DNA from: Streptomyces sp. SAI-127
GTDB taxonomy: Bacteria > Actinomycetota > Actinomycetes > Streptomycetales > Streptomycetaceae
Direction of reading: 5' to 3'
Length of the DNA stretch: 64,000 nucleotides
Assembly: GCF_029894425.1 (NCBI RefSeq)
Contig: NZ_JARXYJ010000001.1
Coordinates: 8,514,501 to 8,578,500, forward strand
A program made the translations under genes and the position numbers. Each line of letters starts with the position of its first letter. The first letter of the stretch is position 1. The notes beneath the pieces are model-generated. The model saw nothing but the letters and a program-made list of their open reading frames with translations. It did no database searches and was not told the origin of the DNA. Below are positions 50,480 to 60,118 of the stretch, piece by piece.

Positions 50480-50617
50480 TAGTCAATGGATCTGCGCCAT
50501 CCGCCACTTGGGAGTCCGGGCCCGAGATGTCCATCGGTACTGTCTGTGAGCCACCCCACACTCTTCGCCCATATGGACGTCGATCAGGCGTGGCACACTG
50601 GCTCTGTACCAGAAGCA

Positions 50618-50744
50618 GCGCACTCCGGGGTCGGTGAAAGTCCGAACCGGCGGTTACAGTCCGCGACCCGGCCGCTTCCAGCGGCCGGTTGACCAGGTGA
50701 AATTCCTGGACCGACGGTTAAAGTCCGGATGGGAGGCAGTGCGC
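50618..50744 (+). ncRNA. FMN riboswitch (RFN element)
   Basis: Signature blocks in order: ggtcggtgaaagtccgaacc (50629-50648), ggcggttacagtccgcgacc, then aggtgaaattcctggaccga and cggttaaagtccggatggg. Closing stem P1 pairs gcgcact (50618-50624) with agtgcgc (50738-50744). FMN binding should shut down expression of the riboflavin operon starting at ribE, 149 nt downstream. A ttcg hairpin at 50780-50795 may act in the expression platform. Confidence 0.95.
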
Positions 50745-50892
50745 GGCGGGCGGGCATTCGTGCGCGCCGCCGTATCGGTCCGTCCTTCGGGACGGGTGCG
50801 TCCGGCGTCGCCCCCGGTGCCTCGGCTCGTTCATTCTGTCGTCATCGACAGCCCCGGAGTCCGTGCCCCATGAGGCAGGGAGGACCCGGGAA

Positions 50893-51498
50893 GTGTTCAC
50901 CGGAATCGTCGAAGAGCTGGGCGAGATCACCGCCGTCGAGAACCTCGGCGACGCCTGTCGCTTCCGACTGCGCGGCCCCGTCGTCACCGAGGGCGCGAAA
51001 CACGGAGACTCCATCGCCGTCAACGGCGTCTGCCTCACCGTCGTCGACCACGAGGGCGACGAGTTCACCGCCGACGTCATGGCCGAGACCCTCGACCGAT
51101 CGAGCCTCGGCGCCCTGGGCGTCGGCTCCCGCGTCAACCTCGAGCGTCCCACCGCCGTGGGCGCGCGCCTCGGCGGGCACATCGTGCAGGGGCACGTGGA
51201 CGGCACCGGCGAGGTCCTGGAGCGCAAGCCCTCCGAGCACTGGGAGATCATCAAGATCTCCCTGCCCGCGGACCTCACGCGCTATGTCGTGGAGAAGGGC
51301 TCCATCACGGTCGACGGCATCAGCCTCACCGTCGTGGACGCCGGTCCGGACTACTTCACCGTCAGTCTCATCCCCACCACCCTCGCCCTGACCACGCTCG
51401 GCCTCAAGCAGCCCGGCGCCCCGGTCAACCTCGAGGTCGACGTCGTCGCCAAGTACGTCGAGCGCCTGCTCGCGAGCAGTCAGGGGGCCGGGAAGTGA
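50893..51498 (+). CDS. ribE: Riboflavin synthase alpha chain
   Basis: 201 aa. Dismutates two lumazine molecules to riboflavin. Two homologous lumazine-binding domains: FTGIVEELGEI at the start and GHIVQGHVDGTGEVLE at about 98, each with its substrate loop. GTG at 50893 gives the typical N-terminus VFTGIVEE; a frame with an upstream ATG lacks homology. The stop overlaps ribM by GTGA. Confidence 0.96.
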   Translation: MFTGIVEELGEITAVENLGDACRFRLRGPVVTEGAKHGDSIAVNGVCLTVVDHEGDEFTADVMAETLDRSSLGALGVGSRVNLERPTAVGARLGGHIVQGHVDGTGEVLERKPSEHWEIIKISLPADLTRYVVEKGSITVDGISLTVVDAGPDYFTVSLIPTTLALTTLGLKQPGAPVNLEVDVVAKYVERLLASSQGAGK

Positions 51499-52136
51499 AC
51501 TCCCTCAACACCGAGGCCTTCACCCTGTTCGGCCAGCACATCCTCTGGTCGGACATGATCGGCAACATCCTCGGCCTGATCGCCCTCGCCCTCGGCTGGC
51601 GGCGCAACCTGTGGAGCTGGCCGGTGCAGTTCGCCTCCGGCCTCATCCTCTTCGGCGCCTTCTACGGGCACCTCACCGGCAGCGCCGGCAAGCAGGCCGT
51701 CGTCATGGTCGTCGCGCTGTACGGCTGGTGGCAGTGGAACCGCCACAGGGGCCGGTCCGCGGACGGTCACATCGCCCCCCGGTTCGCCACCTGGACCGAG
51801 CGCGGGGCGATGATCGGCGCCGCCGCCGTCGGCACCGTCGCGGTCGCCCTGCTCTTCAAGGCCTACCCGACCCTGTCCTGGGACCCCTGGCCGGATGCCT
51901 ACATCTTCGTCGGCACCGTCGTCGCCATGTACGCCCAGGCTCGCGGCATGGTCGAGTTCTGGTTCGCCTGGCTCCTCGTCGACCTCGTCGGCGTCCCGCT
52001 GAACTTCGCCAACGGCTACGCCTTCTCCGGCTTCGTCTACGTCATCTACGGCGCGCTCGTCCTGTGGGGCATGCGCGACTGGTGGCTGCGCTCCCGTGAG
52101 TCCGCAAAGCCCGCCCTGGAAGGAGCGCCCGCATGA
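51495..52136 (+). CDS. ribM: Riboflavin transporter RibM (PnuC/PnuX family)
   Basis: 213 aa membrane protein with about 7 TM segments of the PnuC fold: [30 protein letters not shown] ([14 protein letters not shown]) and [19 protein letters not shown]. In S. davawensis RibM at the same operon position imports riboflavin and roseoflavin. Co-translated with ribE and ribBA (overlaps at both ends), regulated by the FMN riboswitch. Confidence 0.9.
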   Translation: MNSLNTEAFTLFGQHILWSDMIGNILGLIALALGWRRNLWSWPVQFASGLILFGAFYGHLTGSAGKQAVVMVVALYGWWQWNRHRGRSADGHIAPRFATWTERGAMIGAAAVGTVAVALLFKAYPTLSWDPWPDAYIFVGTVVAMYAQARGMVEFWFAWLLVDLVGVPLNFANGYAFSGFVYVIYGALVLWGMRDWWLRSRESAKPALEGAPA

Positions 52137-53422
52137 CCGCCGCACCCGTCCTGTACAGCACCGACGGCTTCGAGGACTTCGCGCTGGACCCGGTCGAGCA
52201 GGCCATCGCCGACATCGCGGCCGGCCGCCCCATCGTGGTCGTCGACGACGAGGACCGCGAGAACGAGGGCGACCTGGTCGTCGCCGCCGAGAAGGTCACC
52301 CCCGAGATCGTCGCCTTCATGATGAGCGAGTGCCGCGGCCTGATCTGCGCCCCCATGGAGGGCGACGAACTGGACCGGCTCAAGCTGCCGCAGATGGTCG
52401 ACGACAACACCGAGTCGATGAAGACCGCGTTCACCGTCTCCGTGGACGCCTCCGGCACTCACGGTGTCACCACGGGCATCTCGGCCTCCGACCGCGCGAC
52501 CACGCTCCAGCTCCTCGCGAGCGGCGCCGCCGAGCCCACCGACTTCGTCCGGCCCGGCCACATCTTCCCGCTGCGCGCCAAGGACGGCGGCGTCCTCACC
52601 CGCAACGGCCACACCGAGGCCGCCGTCGACCTCGCCCGGCTCGCGGGACTGCGCCCGGCCGGAGCGATCGTCGAGATCGCCGGCGAGGACGGCCGCATGC
52701 TCCGGCTGCCCGAGCTGATCCCCTTCGCCCGCAAGCACGGCCTGACGATCATCTCCATCGAGGACCTGATCGCCTACCGCCGGACCAGCGAGCCCACGGT
52801 CCGCCGCGAGGCCGAGACCCGGCTGCCCACCGCCCACGGCACCTTCAGGGCGTACGGCTACCGCTCCACCGTCGACGGCGTCGAGCACGTCGCCCTGGTG
52901 CACGGCGAGATCGGCGACGGCGAGGACGTCCTGGTCCGCGTCCACTCCGAGTGCCTCACCGGCGACATCTTCGGCTCCCTGCGCTGCGACTGCGGTCCCC
53001 AGCTCGACGCCTCCCTGGAGCGCATCCAGGCCGAGGGCAGGGGAGTGGTGGTCTACCTGCGCGGCCACGAGGGGCGCGGCATCGGCCTGCTCTCCAAGCT
53101 CCGGGCGTACGAACTCCAGGAACAGGGCCACGACACCCTCGACGCAAACCTGGAACTCGGCCTGCCCGCCGACGCCCGCGACTACGGGGCCGGCGCGCAG
53201 ATCCTGGAGGACCTCGGCGTCCACAGCCTGCGCCTGATGACCAACAACCCGGACAAGTCCGATGCCCTCCTGCGGCACGGACTCAAGGTCACGGGACGGG
53301 AGCCGATGCCCGTACAGGCGGGCGAGCACAACCTCCGCTACCTGCGCACCAAGCGGGACCGGATGGGCCACGACCTGCCCTGGCTGGACACCACCCCCGT
53401 GTCCACCTGCAGCAACCAGTAG
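52133..53422 (+). CDS. ribBA: Bifunctional DHBP synthase / GTP cyclohydrolase II
   Basis: 429 aa. N-terminal DHBP synthase (about 20-215), with the acidic motif [13 protein letters not shown] and [15 protein letters not shown]-terminal GTP cyclohydrolase II (225-420), with zinc cysteines in [16 protein letters not shown] and the [10 protein letters not shown] loop. Together they start both branches of riboflavin synthesis. Overlaps ribM at its start (ATGA); 28 nt before ribH. Confidence 0.96.
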   Translation: MTAAPVLYSTDGFEDFALDPVEQAIADIAAGRPIVVVDDEDRENEGDLVVAAEKVTPEIVAFMMSECRGLICAPMEGDELDRLKLPQMVDDNTESMKTAFTVSVDASGTHGVTTGISASDRATTLQLLASGAAEPTDFVRPGHIFPLRAKDGGVLTRNGHTEAAVDLARLAGLRPAGAIVEIAGEDGRMLRLPELIPFARKHGLTIISIEDLIAYRRTSEPTVRREAETRLPTAHGTFRAYGYRSTVDGVEHVALVHGEIGDGEDVLVRVHSECLTGDIFGSLRCDCGPQLDASLERIQAEGRGVVVYLRGHEGRGIGLLSKLRAYELQEQGHDTLDANLELGLPADARDYGAGAQILEDLGVHSLRLMTNNPDKSDALLRHGLKVTGREPMPVQAGEHNLRYLRTKRDRMGHDLPWLDTTPVSTCSNQ

Positions 53423-53450
53423 CACCAGCACTTCGAGGAGACTGAAGAAC

Positions 53451-53936
53451 GTGAGCGGCAAGGGCGCACCGGAGCTGTCCGTACGCAACGTGGGTGACCT
53501 GCGGGTCGCCGTCATCGCGGCGCAGTGGCACGAGAAGGTGATGGACGGACTGGTGGACGGCGCCCTGCGCGCCCTGCACGACCTGGGCATCGACGAGCCG
53601 ACCCTGCTCCGGGTCCCCGGCAGCTGGGAGCTCCCGGTCGTCGCCAAGGTCCTCGCGGGCCGCGGCTACGACGCGATCGTCGCCCTCGGCGTCGTCATCC
53701 GCGGCGGCACCCCGCACTTCGAGTACGTGTGCCAGGGCGTCACCCAGGGCCTCACCCAGGTCTCGGTGGACACCGGCGTCCCCGTCGGCATGGGCGTCCT
53801 CACCTGCGACACCGAGGAGCAGGCCCTGGACCGCGCGGGCATCGAGGGCTCCAACGAGGACAAGGGGCACGAGGCGGTGACCGCCGCGGTGGCCACGGCG
53901 GCCACCCTCCGCTCAGTATCTGAACCGTGGCGTTAG
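53451..53936 (+). CDS. ribH: 6,7-dimethyl-8-ribityllumazine synthase
   Basis: 161 aa. Joins 5-amino-6-ribitylaminouracil with DHBP. Forms the icosahedral or pentameric shell. Motifs: [47 protein letters not shown] (with catalytic His) and [19 protein letters not shown] at 53451 follows cgaggag. Last gene of the rib operon; ribD is not in this window. Confidence 0.95.
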   Translation: MSGKGAPELSVRNVGDLRVAVIAAQWHEKVMDGLVDGALRALHDLGIDEPTLLRVPGSWELPVVAKVLAGRGYDAIVALGVVIRGGTPHFEYVCQGVTQGLTQVSVDTGVPVGMGVLTCDTEEQALDRAGIEGSNEDKGHEAVTAAVATAATLRSVSEPWR

Positions 53937-53947
53937 GTGGTGCGGGC

Positions 53948-53957
53948 TTACGCGTAA
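53948..53957. promoter_or_regulatory. Palindrome before hisE
   Basis: ttacgcgtaa, a perfect 10-bp palindrome 13 nt upstream of the hisE ATG, overlapping the position expected for a -10 region (taaagt at 53955-53960). Possible promoter or regulatory site; unproven. Confidence 0.3.
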
Positions 53958-53970
53958 AGTGGGCGCCACC

Positions 53971-54243
53971 ATGTCCAATAAGACGTTCGAGGAGCTCTTC
54001 ACCGAGCTCCAGCACAAGGCCGCCAACGGCGATCCCGCCACTTCCCGCACCGCAGAACTGGTCGGCAAGGGCGTCCATGCCATCGGCAAGAAGGTCGTCG
54101 AAGAGGCCGCCGAGGTCTGGATGGCCGCCGAGTACGAGGGCAAGGAGGCGGCCGCCGAGGAGATCTCGCAGCTGCTGTACCACGTCCAGGTGATGATGGT
54201 CGCGCGCGGGATCTCCCTCGACGACGTCTACGCCCACCTGTAA
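53971..54243 (+). CDS. hisE: Phosphoribosyl-ATP pyrophosphatase
   Basis: 90 aa, all-alpha NTP pyrophosphatase fold, second step of histidine synthesis. Motif [14 protein letters not shown] (metal-binding Glu/Asp) and [17 protein letters not shown]. The ATG at 53971 gives the standard length; hisG follows 44 nt later. hisE and hisG pairing away from the main his operon is usual in actinobacteria. Confidence 0.95.
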   Translation: MSNKTFEELFTELQHKAANGDPATSRTAELVGKGVHAIGKKVVEEAAEVWMAAEYEGKEAAAEEISQLLYHVQVMMVARGISLDDVYAHL

Positions 54244-54287
54244 GCCACTCGCCGAATCAACCCCTCAGAGCAAAGGAAGCCGACCTC

Positions 54288-55145
54288 ATGCTGCGCATCG
54301 CCGTCCCCAACAAGGGTTCCCTGTCAGGCCCCGCGGGGGAGATGCTGCATGAGGCCGGCTACCAGCAGCGCCGCGAGTCCAAGGAACTGCGGATCGTCGA
54401 CCCGGTCAACGACGTGGAGTTCTTCTACCTCCGCCCCCGGGACATCGCGATCTACGTCTCCTCCGGCCAGCTCGACATCGGCATCACCGGCCGCGACCTG
54501 CTGATCGACTCCGGGGCCGACGCCGAGGAGATCCTCCCGCTCGGCTTCGCCCGCTCCACCTTCCGGTTCGCGTCCAAGCCCGGTGAGGCGAACGGCGTCG
54601 AGGACCTGAAGGGCAAGACGGTCGCCACCTCGTACGAGGGGATCGTCGCGGGACACCTCGCCGACAACGGCATCGACGCCTCCGTCGTCCACCTCGACGG
54701 CGCCGTCGAGACCGCCATCGAGCTCGGGGTCGCCGAGGTCATCGCCGACGTCGTCGAGACCGGCACCAGCCTGCGCAACGCGGGCCTGGAGGTCTTCGGC
54801 GAGCCCATCATGAAGTCCGAGGCCGTCGTCATCCGCCGCACCGGCGCCGACGGCGAGGAGGCTGCCGAGTCGAAGGTTCAGCAGTTCCTGCGCCGCCTCC
54901 AGGGCGTCCTGGTGGCCCGGACGTACGTGATGATGGACTACGACTGCCGCGTCGAGCAGCTCGAGAAGGCCGTCGCGCTCACGCCGGGCCTCGAGTCCCC
55001 GACCGTCTCCCCGCTGCACAACGAGGGCTGGGTCGCCGTCCGCGCGATGGTCCCCGCCAAGGAGGCGCAGCGGATCATGGACGACCTGTACGACATCGGC
55101 GCGCGGGCCATCCTGACGACGGCCATCCACGCCTGCCGTCTCTGA
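54288..55145 (+). CDS. hisG: ATP phosphoribosyltransferase (long form)
   Basis: 285 aa, includes the C-terminal histidine-binding regulatory domain (about 210-285), so HisZ is not needed. First step of histidine synthesis. Motifs MLRIAVPNKGSLSG, DIAIYVSSGQLDIGITGRDL and the PRPP loop ADVVETGTSLRNAGLE. Probably ends with the PH-domain protein gene 14 nt downstream. Confidence 0.96.
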   Translation: MLRIAVPNKGSLSGPAGEMLHEAGYQQRRESKELRIVDPVNDVEFFYLRPRDIAIYVSSGQLDIGITGRDLLIDSGADAEEILPLGFARSTFRFASKPGEANGVEDLKGKTVATSYEGIVAGHLADNGIDASVVHLDGAVETAIELGVAEVIADVVETGTSLRNAGLEVFGEPIMKSEAVVIRRTGADGEEAAESKVQQFLRRLQGVLVARTYVMMDYDCRVEQLEKAVALTPGLESPTVSPLHNEGWVAVRAMVPAKEAQRIMDDLYDIGARAILTTAIHACRL

Positions 55146-55159
55146 GGGGCGCACCGCAG

Positions 55160-55618
55160 ATGTCCTCCGAACTGCCCACCCTTCCCGTCACGTTCCGGCC
55201 GAGCCGCACGCGCGCGGTGCTGCTCGCCGCGGGCGTCGCGATCTTCGTGACGATCACGGTGATCGCGCTGCTTCTCGAGCAGCTGGGACCCGGCGAGCGC
55301 CTGAGCTTCATCTTCACGGCGGCCCTGCTCGCCGGTGTGCTGTTCCTGCTGGCCAGGGTCAAGGTCGTCGCCGACGAGTCCGGTGTCACCGTCCAGAACA
55401 TCGCCGGCAGGCGGCGTCTGGAATGGGCCGAGATCATCCAGGTGAACCTCCGACCGGGCGACCCGTGGGTGTTCCTCAACCTCAGCGACGGCACCAGCCT
55501 GCCCGCCCTCGGCATCCAGCCGGGCATCGCGAAGCAGCAGGCCATCGCCGACGCGAAGGCCCTGCGAGCGCTCGCCGAAGCCCGCTCCACAGCCCGCTCC
55601 GACGAAGATCAGGGCTGA
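55160..55618 (+). CDS. PH-domain membrane protein (low-molecular-weight antigen 6-like)
   Basis: 152 aa. Two TM segments (about 20-40 and 50-66) then a bacterial PH domain: VVADESGVTVQNIAGRRRLEWAEI (positions 70-93 in two stretches) and LNLSDGTSLPALGI. Function unknown; homologues are found in all actinobacteria. Starts 14 nt after hisG, so probably in the his operon. Confidence 0.85.
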   Translation: MSSELPTLPVTFRPSRTRAVLLAAGVAIFVTITVIALLLEQLGPGERLSFIFTAALLAGVLFLLARVKVVADESGVTVQNIAGRRRLEWAEIIQVNLRPGDPWVFLNLSDGTSLPALGIQPGIAKQQAIADAKALRALAEARSTARSDEDQG

Positions 55619-55668
55619 CTCGAGGGCTTTCACCCTGCCGCAGTCGGCCATGTCTTGATTAATCTGTT

Positions 55669-55697
55669 GGCGGAGGCGTTTTCCTTGCGCCTCCGCC
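55669..55697 (+). terminator. Hairpin terminator after the PH-domain gene
   Basis: Ten perfect pairs ggcggaggcg (55669-55678) and cgcctccgcc (55688-55697) with a T-rich loop. It ends the hisE-hisG-PH transcript and lies 101 nt before the next gene. Confidence 0.75.
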
Positions 55698-55797
55698 TCT
55701 CGTTGTTCCTGCTACCCGAGGAGTGACTCCCTCCAGCGATGGACGGATCGTCCTGTAGTACCTGCGCCGCCCCCTCCCGGCATATCGAGGCGGCGGC

Positions 55798-57138
55798 ATG
55801 ACCATCCCCTTGCTGCTCCTCGGAGCGGCGTTTCTGCTGATTCTCGCCAACGGCTTCTTCGTGGCGGCCGAGTTCGGCCTCGTCACCGTCGAGGCCACGG
55901 ACGCCGAAAGGGCCGCCGCGGAAGGCGACCGGCGGGCCCGTCGGGTCGCCGACTCGCTCAAGGAGCTGTCCTTCCAGCTCTCCGGCACCCAGCTCGGCAT
56001 CACCATCACCTCGCTCGTCGTCGGCATGCTCGCCGAACCGGCGCTCGCGGAACTGCTGCACGGCCCGTTCACGGCCATCGGCATCCCCGAGGGCGCGGTC
56101 TCCGGCGTGGCCGTCGTCGTCGGCATGCTGCTGGCCTCCGCCGTGCAGATGGTGATCGGCGAACTCGTGCCCAAGAACTGGGCGGTGTCCAAGCCGATGC
56201 AGGTCGCCCGCTTCGTCGCCGGCCCGCAGCATGCCTTCGCCCGGCTGTTCCGGCCGGTGATCGCCGGCCTGAACGCGGTCGCCAACCGCCTCGTCCGCGC
56301 GCTCGGCATCGAGCCCGCCGAGGGACTGGCCTCCGCCCGCACCCCCGGCGAGCTCGTCTCCCTGGCCCGGCACTCGGCCCAGGCCGGCGCCCTGGAACAG
56401 GACACCGCGGACCTCTTCGTCCGCACGCTGTCGCTCGCCGAGCTGACCGCCCAGCACGTCATGACCCCGCGCGTGAAGGTCAGCTCGCTCCAGGACTCGG
56501 CCACCGCCGAGGACGTCGTCAACCTCACCCGCGCCACCGGCCTGTCCCGCTTCCCGGTCTACCGCGAGAAGATCGACGAGATCGTCGGCATGGCCCACCT
56601 CAAGGACGCCCTGGCGGTCCCCGTCCAGGACCGTCTGCGCACCCCCGTCTCCCGCATCGCCCGCCCGGCGCTGCTGGTGCCCGAGACACTCCCGGTCCAG
56701 CCGCTCCTCGCCCAGCTGCGCAGTGAGCAGCCCATCGCCGTCGTCGTCGACGAGTACGGCGGCACGGCCGGCGTGGTCACCCTGGAGGACATCGTCGAGG
56801 AGATCGTCGGCGAGGTCCGCGACGAGCACGACGACGTGTCCAAGGAAGGCCCCGAACTGGCCCCCGCCCCGCCGGAGGACGGCCGCCTCACCTGGGACGC
56901 GGACGGCAGCTGCCGGGTCGACATCCTCCAGCGCATAGGCCTCGACGTGCCCGAGGGGCCGTACGAGACCGTCGCCGGGCTGGTCGCCGACCTGCTCGGC
57001 CGCATCCCCGCCGTCGGCGACCGGGCCGAGCTGCCCGGCTGGCGGCTCACCGTCCGCCAGGTCGGGCACTACCGCGCCGAGCGGGTCCGCCTGGTCCGTC
57101 TGGTCCCCGCGGTCAACGTCATGGAGGCCGCCCGATGA
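55798..57138 (+). CDS. CorC/HlyC-family membrane protein 1 (DUF21-CBS)
   Basis: 446 aa. DUF21/CNNM transmembrane domain (1-200, starting LLLLGAAFLLILANGFFVAAEFGLVTV as a motif pair), two CBS domains (about 210-335; MTPRVKVSSLQDSATAEDV, VVDEYGGTAGVVTLEDIVEE) and a C-terminal CorC-HlyC domain (355-440). Members act as Mg2+/Co2+ exporters or transport regulators. Overlaps its paralogue by 4 nt. ATG at 55798. Confidence 0.92.
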   Translation: MTIPLLLLGAAFLLILANGFFVAAEFGLVTVEATDAERAAAEGDRRARRVADSLKELSFQLSGTQLGITITSLVVGMLAEPALAELLHGPFTAIGIPEGAVSGVAVVVGMLLASAVQMVIGELVPKNWAVSKPMQVARFVAGPQHAFARLFRPVIAGLNAVANRLVRALGIEPAEGLASARTPGELVSLARHSAQAGALEQDTADLFVRTLSLAELTAQHVMTPRVKVSSLQDSATAEDVVNLTRATGLSRFPVYREKIDEIVGMAHLKDALAVPVQDRLRTPVSRIARPALLVPETLPVQPLLAQLRSEQPIAVVVDEYGGTAGVVTLEDIVEEIVGEVRDEHDDVSKEGPELAPAPPEDGRLTWDADGSCRVDILQRIGLDVPEGPYETVAGLVADLLGRIPAVGDRAELPGWRLTVRQVGHYRAERVRLVRLVPAVNVMEAAR

Positions 57139-58211
57139 GCGTGCTCCAACTCCTCTTCGCGGCGCTGCTCGTGCTCGCCAACGGGTTCTTCGTCGGCGCC
57201 GAGTTCGCCCTCGTCTCCGTGCGCCGCAGCCAGATCGAGCCGCTCGGCACGGCGCGGGCCCGACAGGTGCTGTACGGCCTCGAGCGGCTCCCGCAGATGA
57301 TGGCGGCGGCCCAGTTCGGCATCACGGTGTGCTCGCTGACCCTCGGCGCGGTCGCCGAACCGACGGTCGCGAGTCTGCTGGAGCCGGTCTTCGAGTGGAT
57401 CCACCTTCCGCACGGCGTGATCCACCCGCTGGGGTACGTCATCGCCCTGGCCGCGGTGGTCTTCTTCCACCTCGTCATCGGCGAGATGGTCCCCAAGAAC
57501 CTCGCGATGGCGGCCCCGGAGAAGGTCGCGTTGTGGCTCAGCCCCGGCCTGGTCTACTTCGCCCGCCTCTGCAGGCCGATCACCATCGCCCTCGGCGCCT
57601 GCGCCCGGGCCATCCTGCGGCTCTTCCACGTCGAGCCCAAGGACGAGGTCGAGGCCGTCTTCACGAGCGAACAGCTGAACCGGCTGGTCGAGGACTCCGG
57701 CCAGGCGGGCCTGCTGGACCCCGAGGAGCAGGAGCGCCTGGAGGACGCGCTGGAACTGGGCTCCCGCCCGGTGACGGATGTCCTGCTGAAGCGCGAGTCC
57801 CTGGTGACGGTGCGTCCCTCGGTGACCCCGGGCGAGATCATCGAACTCACCGGCCGTACCGGGTACTCACGCTTCCCGGTCGCCGCGGAGAACGGCGCGT
57901 TCATGGGGTATCTGCATGTGAAGGACGTACTGGATCTGGAGGACTCGCAGCGGGCGGTGCCCCAGCAGATCTGGCGGCCGATGACGAAGCTCCGCTCCGA
58001 CCTGCCGCTGGATGACGCCCTCACGGTGATGCGGCGCGCGGCCACGCACCTGGCCCAGGTGGCGGACGGGTCCGGGAAGGTGCTGGGTCTGGTGGCGCTG
58101 GAGGACGTACTGGAACTGCTGGTCGGTGAGGTACGGGACCCTGCGCACCGGGAGGTGCCGGAGGTGCGGGTGACCGAGCCCCGTAGCAGCGAGGAGGCTT
58201 TGGCGTCGTAG
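57135..58211 (+). CDS. CorC/HlyC-family membrane protein 2 (DUF21-CBS)
   Basis: 358 aa. Paralogue of the preceding protein: starts VLQLLFAALLVLANGFFVGAEFALVSVRR; two CBS domains follow, but the C-terminal CorC-HlyC domain is missing. Such long-short pairs are common in actinobacteria and probably form a heteromer. Starts ATG inside the stop of the first gene. Ends 45 nt before the convergent EccA-like gene. Confidence 0.92.
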   Translation: MSVLQLLFAALLVLANGFFVGAEFALVSVRRSQIEPLGTARARQVLYGLERLPQMMAAAQFGITVCSLTLGAVAEPTVASLLEPVFEWIHLPHGVIHPLGYVIALAAVVFFHLVIGEMVPKNLAMAAPEKVALWLSPGLVYFARLCRPITIALGACARAILRLFHVEPKDEVEAVFTSEQLNRLVEDSGQAGLLDPEEQERLEDALELGSRPVTDVLLKRESLVTVRPSVTPGEIIELTGRTGYSRFPVAAENGAFMGYLHVKDVLDLEDSQRAVPQQIWRPMTKLRSDLPLDDALTVMRRAATHLAQVADGSGKVLGLVALEDVLELLVGEVRDPAHREVPEVRVTEPRSSEEALAS

Positions 58212-58255
58212 TTCTTCGGCTGCGACCAGCCCCCACCGGCCCGCAGCCGCACAAC

Positions 58256-60118
58256 TCACATCGCCGACGGATCCTGCGGCCCTCGCCCCGACAGAACCTC
58301 CCCGTACGCCTGCATCAAGTCCGGCAACCGCAACGTCGACAAGTCGTCCCGGCTCAGCATCCCCGGATACGTCGACAACCGAAGATCCCGATACGCGCAG
58401 CTCTTCTCGTACAGCGTGCGCAGGAACCGCCCGTTGCCCAGTTCGTCGATCCACCCCTGGTCCACCACATGCCCGGCGATGGAGCGCAGCTCGTCCAGCG
58501 CCTCCTCGTCCCAGATGTCGCCGTTCTCCGCCGCCAGCACCTCGCCGATGGAGGTGAGTTCGAGGGGACGGTACGAGGGGAAGTCGACGCGGGTCGTGAA
58601 GCGGGACGACAGTCCGGGGTTCGCGGCCAGCAGGCGGTCCATGCCCTCCGGATAGCCCGCCAGGATCACGACCAGGTGGTCCCGGTTGTCCTCGGCCCGC
58701 TTCAGCAGCACCTGGAGCGCCTCGTCGCCGTACGCGTCCCCCTTGCCGTAACCGGAGTTGGAGAGCGAGTACGCCTCGTCGACGAAGAGCACCCCGCCGA
58801 GGGCCGAGTCGATGAGTTCGTTGGCCTTCACCGCCGTCTGGCCGAGGTACTCCCCGACCAGATCCGCCCGCTGCGCCTCGACGAGATGATCACCGCCGAG
58901 CAGTCCGAGGGCGTAGAAGACGCGGCCCAGGATGCGGGCCACCGTCGTCTTGCCCGTTCCGGAGGGGCCGGAGAAGACGAAGTGACGCTTGGGCGGCTGG
59001 ACGGGCAGGCCCTGCCCGGTGCGCAGCCGGGCCATGTTCAACTGGGCGGAGAGCGCCTTGACTTGGCGCTTCACCGGTTCGAGCCCCACCATGCGCTCGA
59101 GTTCGGTGAGGGCCTCCTCCAGTAAGACGGGATCGGTGGGCCCGGCGGGCAGCGGCCCCACGGGTGGGCCGGACCTCTCGCGTCCGGCCGGGTCGGTCAT
59201 CGAGGGCAGGGGACCGGTCGGCGGCTCCGGATCGGAGAGCTTCAGCTCCCGCCCCTCGATGCCGAACAGCGGATCCATCCCGTCGGGCCCCTCCAGCATG
59301 TCCTGCCCGAACCCGGTGAGCGTGATCGCCGCGAGGTCGGCGGAGTCGTCGTACCCGTCGCCCTCGGCGATCGCGGCGAGCCGGGCCGAGGTGTCCATGA
59401 AGGCGGGGTCGACGCGGTGCACGGCCCGGTACAGGGGGAGGGCGGCCGCGGACCGGCCCGTGCCCTCGTGCGCCCTGGCCAGCCAGTACCGCAGTTCCTT
59501 GCGCTGGGGCTGTTCGCTGCGGCAGCGCATCAGGGCCGCCGAGAGCAGCGGTTCGGCCTGGCCGTACATCTCCAGGCGGACCCGGGCCATGCCGCCGAAC
59601 AGTCCGGCCTCGATGCCGAGCATGGCGTCGTCGATCAGCGGGTCGGTGTGCCGGACCAGTTGTTCCCAGTCCTTGACGAGATAGGCACGGCAGGCGTGCA
59701 GGAAGCGGACCTGGTGGTCGGTGTCCACCGGGGGCAGGCCCGCGAGGGCCCGGTCCAGTTCGGGGACATGGCGGCCGTCCAGCCAGTGCGAGGCGTGCGC
59801 GAGAAGCAGGTCGCGCGGGCTCTCCAGCACCGGTTGCACCCACCAGCCCAGCCAGTACCAGGAGTTGAGCGTGCGCCGGTGCCGGGCGCGCTGTTCGCCG
59901 AAACGCTCGCGGTGCCGGAACATCCGCAGCAGCGCGGTCGTCGTGTCGACGCGCAGCGCGTGCAGTCCGAGCCAGCCGTCGGCCATCCCCGGATCGATTC
60001 GCACCGCGGCCCGGAACTCCTCCTCGGCCTGCGGATAGGCGCCCATCGTGTAGGCGTCCACCCCTCGCAGCCAGGCGAGGTCGGCCGGGGCCTCGGGGCC
60101 CTGCGTGCCGAAATCCAT
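58256..60118 (-). CDS. TPR-AAA+ ATPase of CbxX/CfqX (EccA-like) family
   Basis: 620 aa. N-terminal TPR-like helical domain (1-270, LRGVDAYTMGAYPQAEEEFRAAVR), a Pro/Gly linker (285-330) and a CbxX/CfqX AAA+ domain (335-620): Walker A GPSGTGKT (384-391), Walker B VLFVDEAY (443-450), pore/sensor segments VILAGYPEGMDRLL, NPGLSSRF. Organisation equals EccA of type VII secretion, but no ESX gene lies in the window. The ATG at 60118 is preferred to GTG 60130 because gggggac precedes it by 6 nt. Confidence 0.9.
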   Translation of the reverse strand: MDFGTQGPEAPADLAWLRGVDAYTMGAYPQAEEEFRAAVRIDPGMADGWLGLHALRVDTTTALLRMFRHRERFGEQRARHRRTLNSWYWLGWWVQPVLESPRDLLLAHASHWLDGRHVPELDRALAGLPPVDTDHQVRFLHACRAYLVKDWEQLVRHTDPLIDDAMLGIEAGLFGGMARVRLEMYGQAEPLLSAALMRCRSEQPQRKELRYWLARAHEGTGRSAAALPLYRAVHRVDPAFMDTSARLAAIAEGDGYDDSADLAAITLTGFGQDMLEGPDGMDPLFGIEGRELKLSDPEPPTGPLPSMTDPAGRERSGPPVGPLPAGPTDPVLLEEALTELERMVGLEPVKRQVKALSAQLNMARLRTGQGLPVQPPKRHFVFSGPSGTGKTTVARILGRVFYALGLLGGDHLVEAQRADLVGEYLGQTAVKANELIDSALGGVLFVDEAYSLSNSGYGKGDAYGDEALQVLLKRAEDNRDHLVVILAGYPEGMDRLLAANPGLSSRFTTRVDFPSYRPLELTSIGEVLAAENGDIWDEEALDELRSIAGHVVDQGWIDELGNGRFLRTLYEKSCAYRDLRLSTYPGMLSRDDLSTLRLPDLMQAYGEVLSGRGPQDPSAM

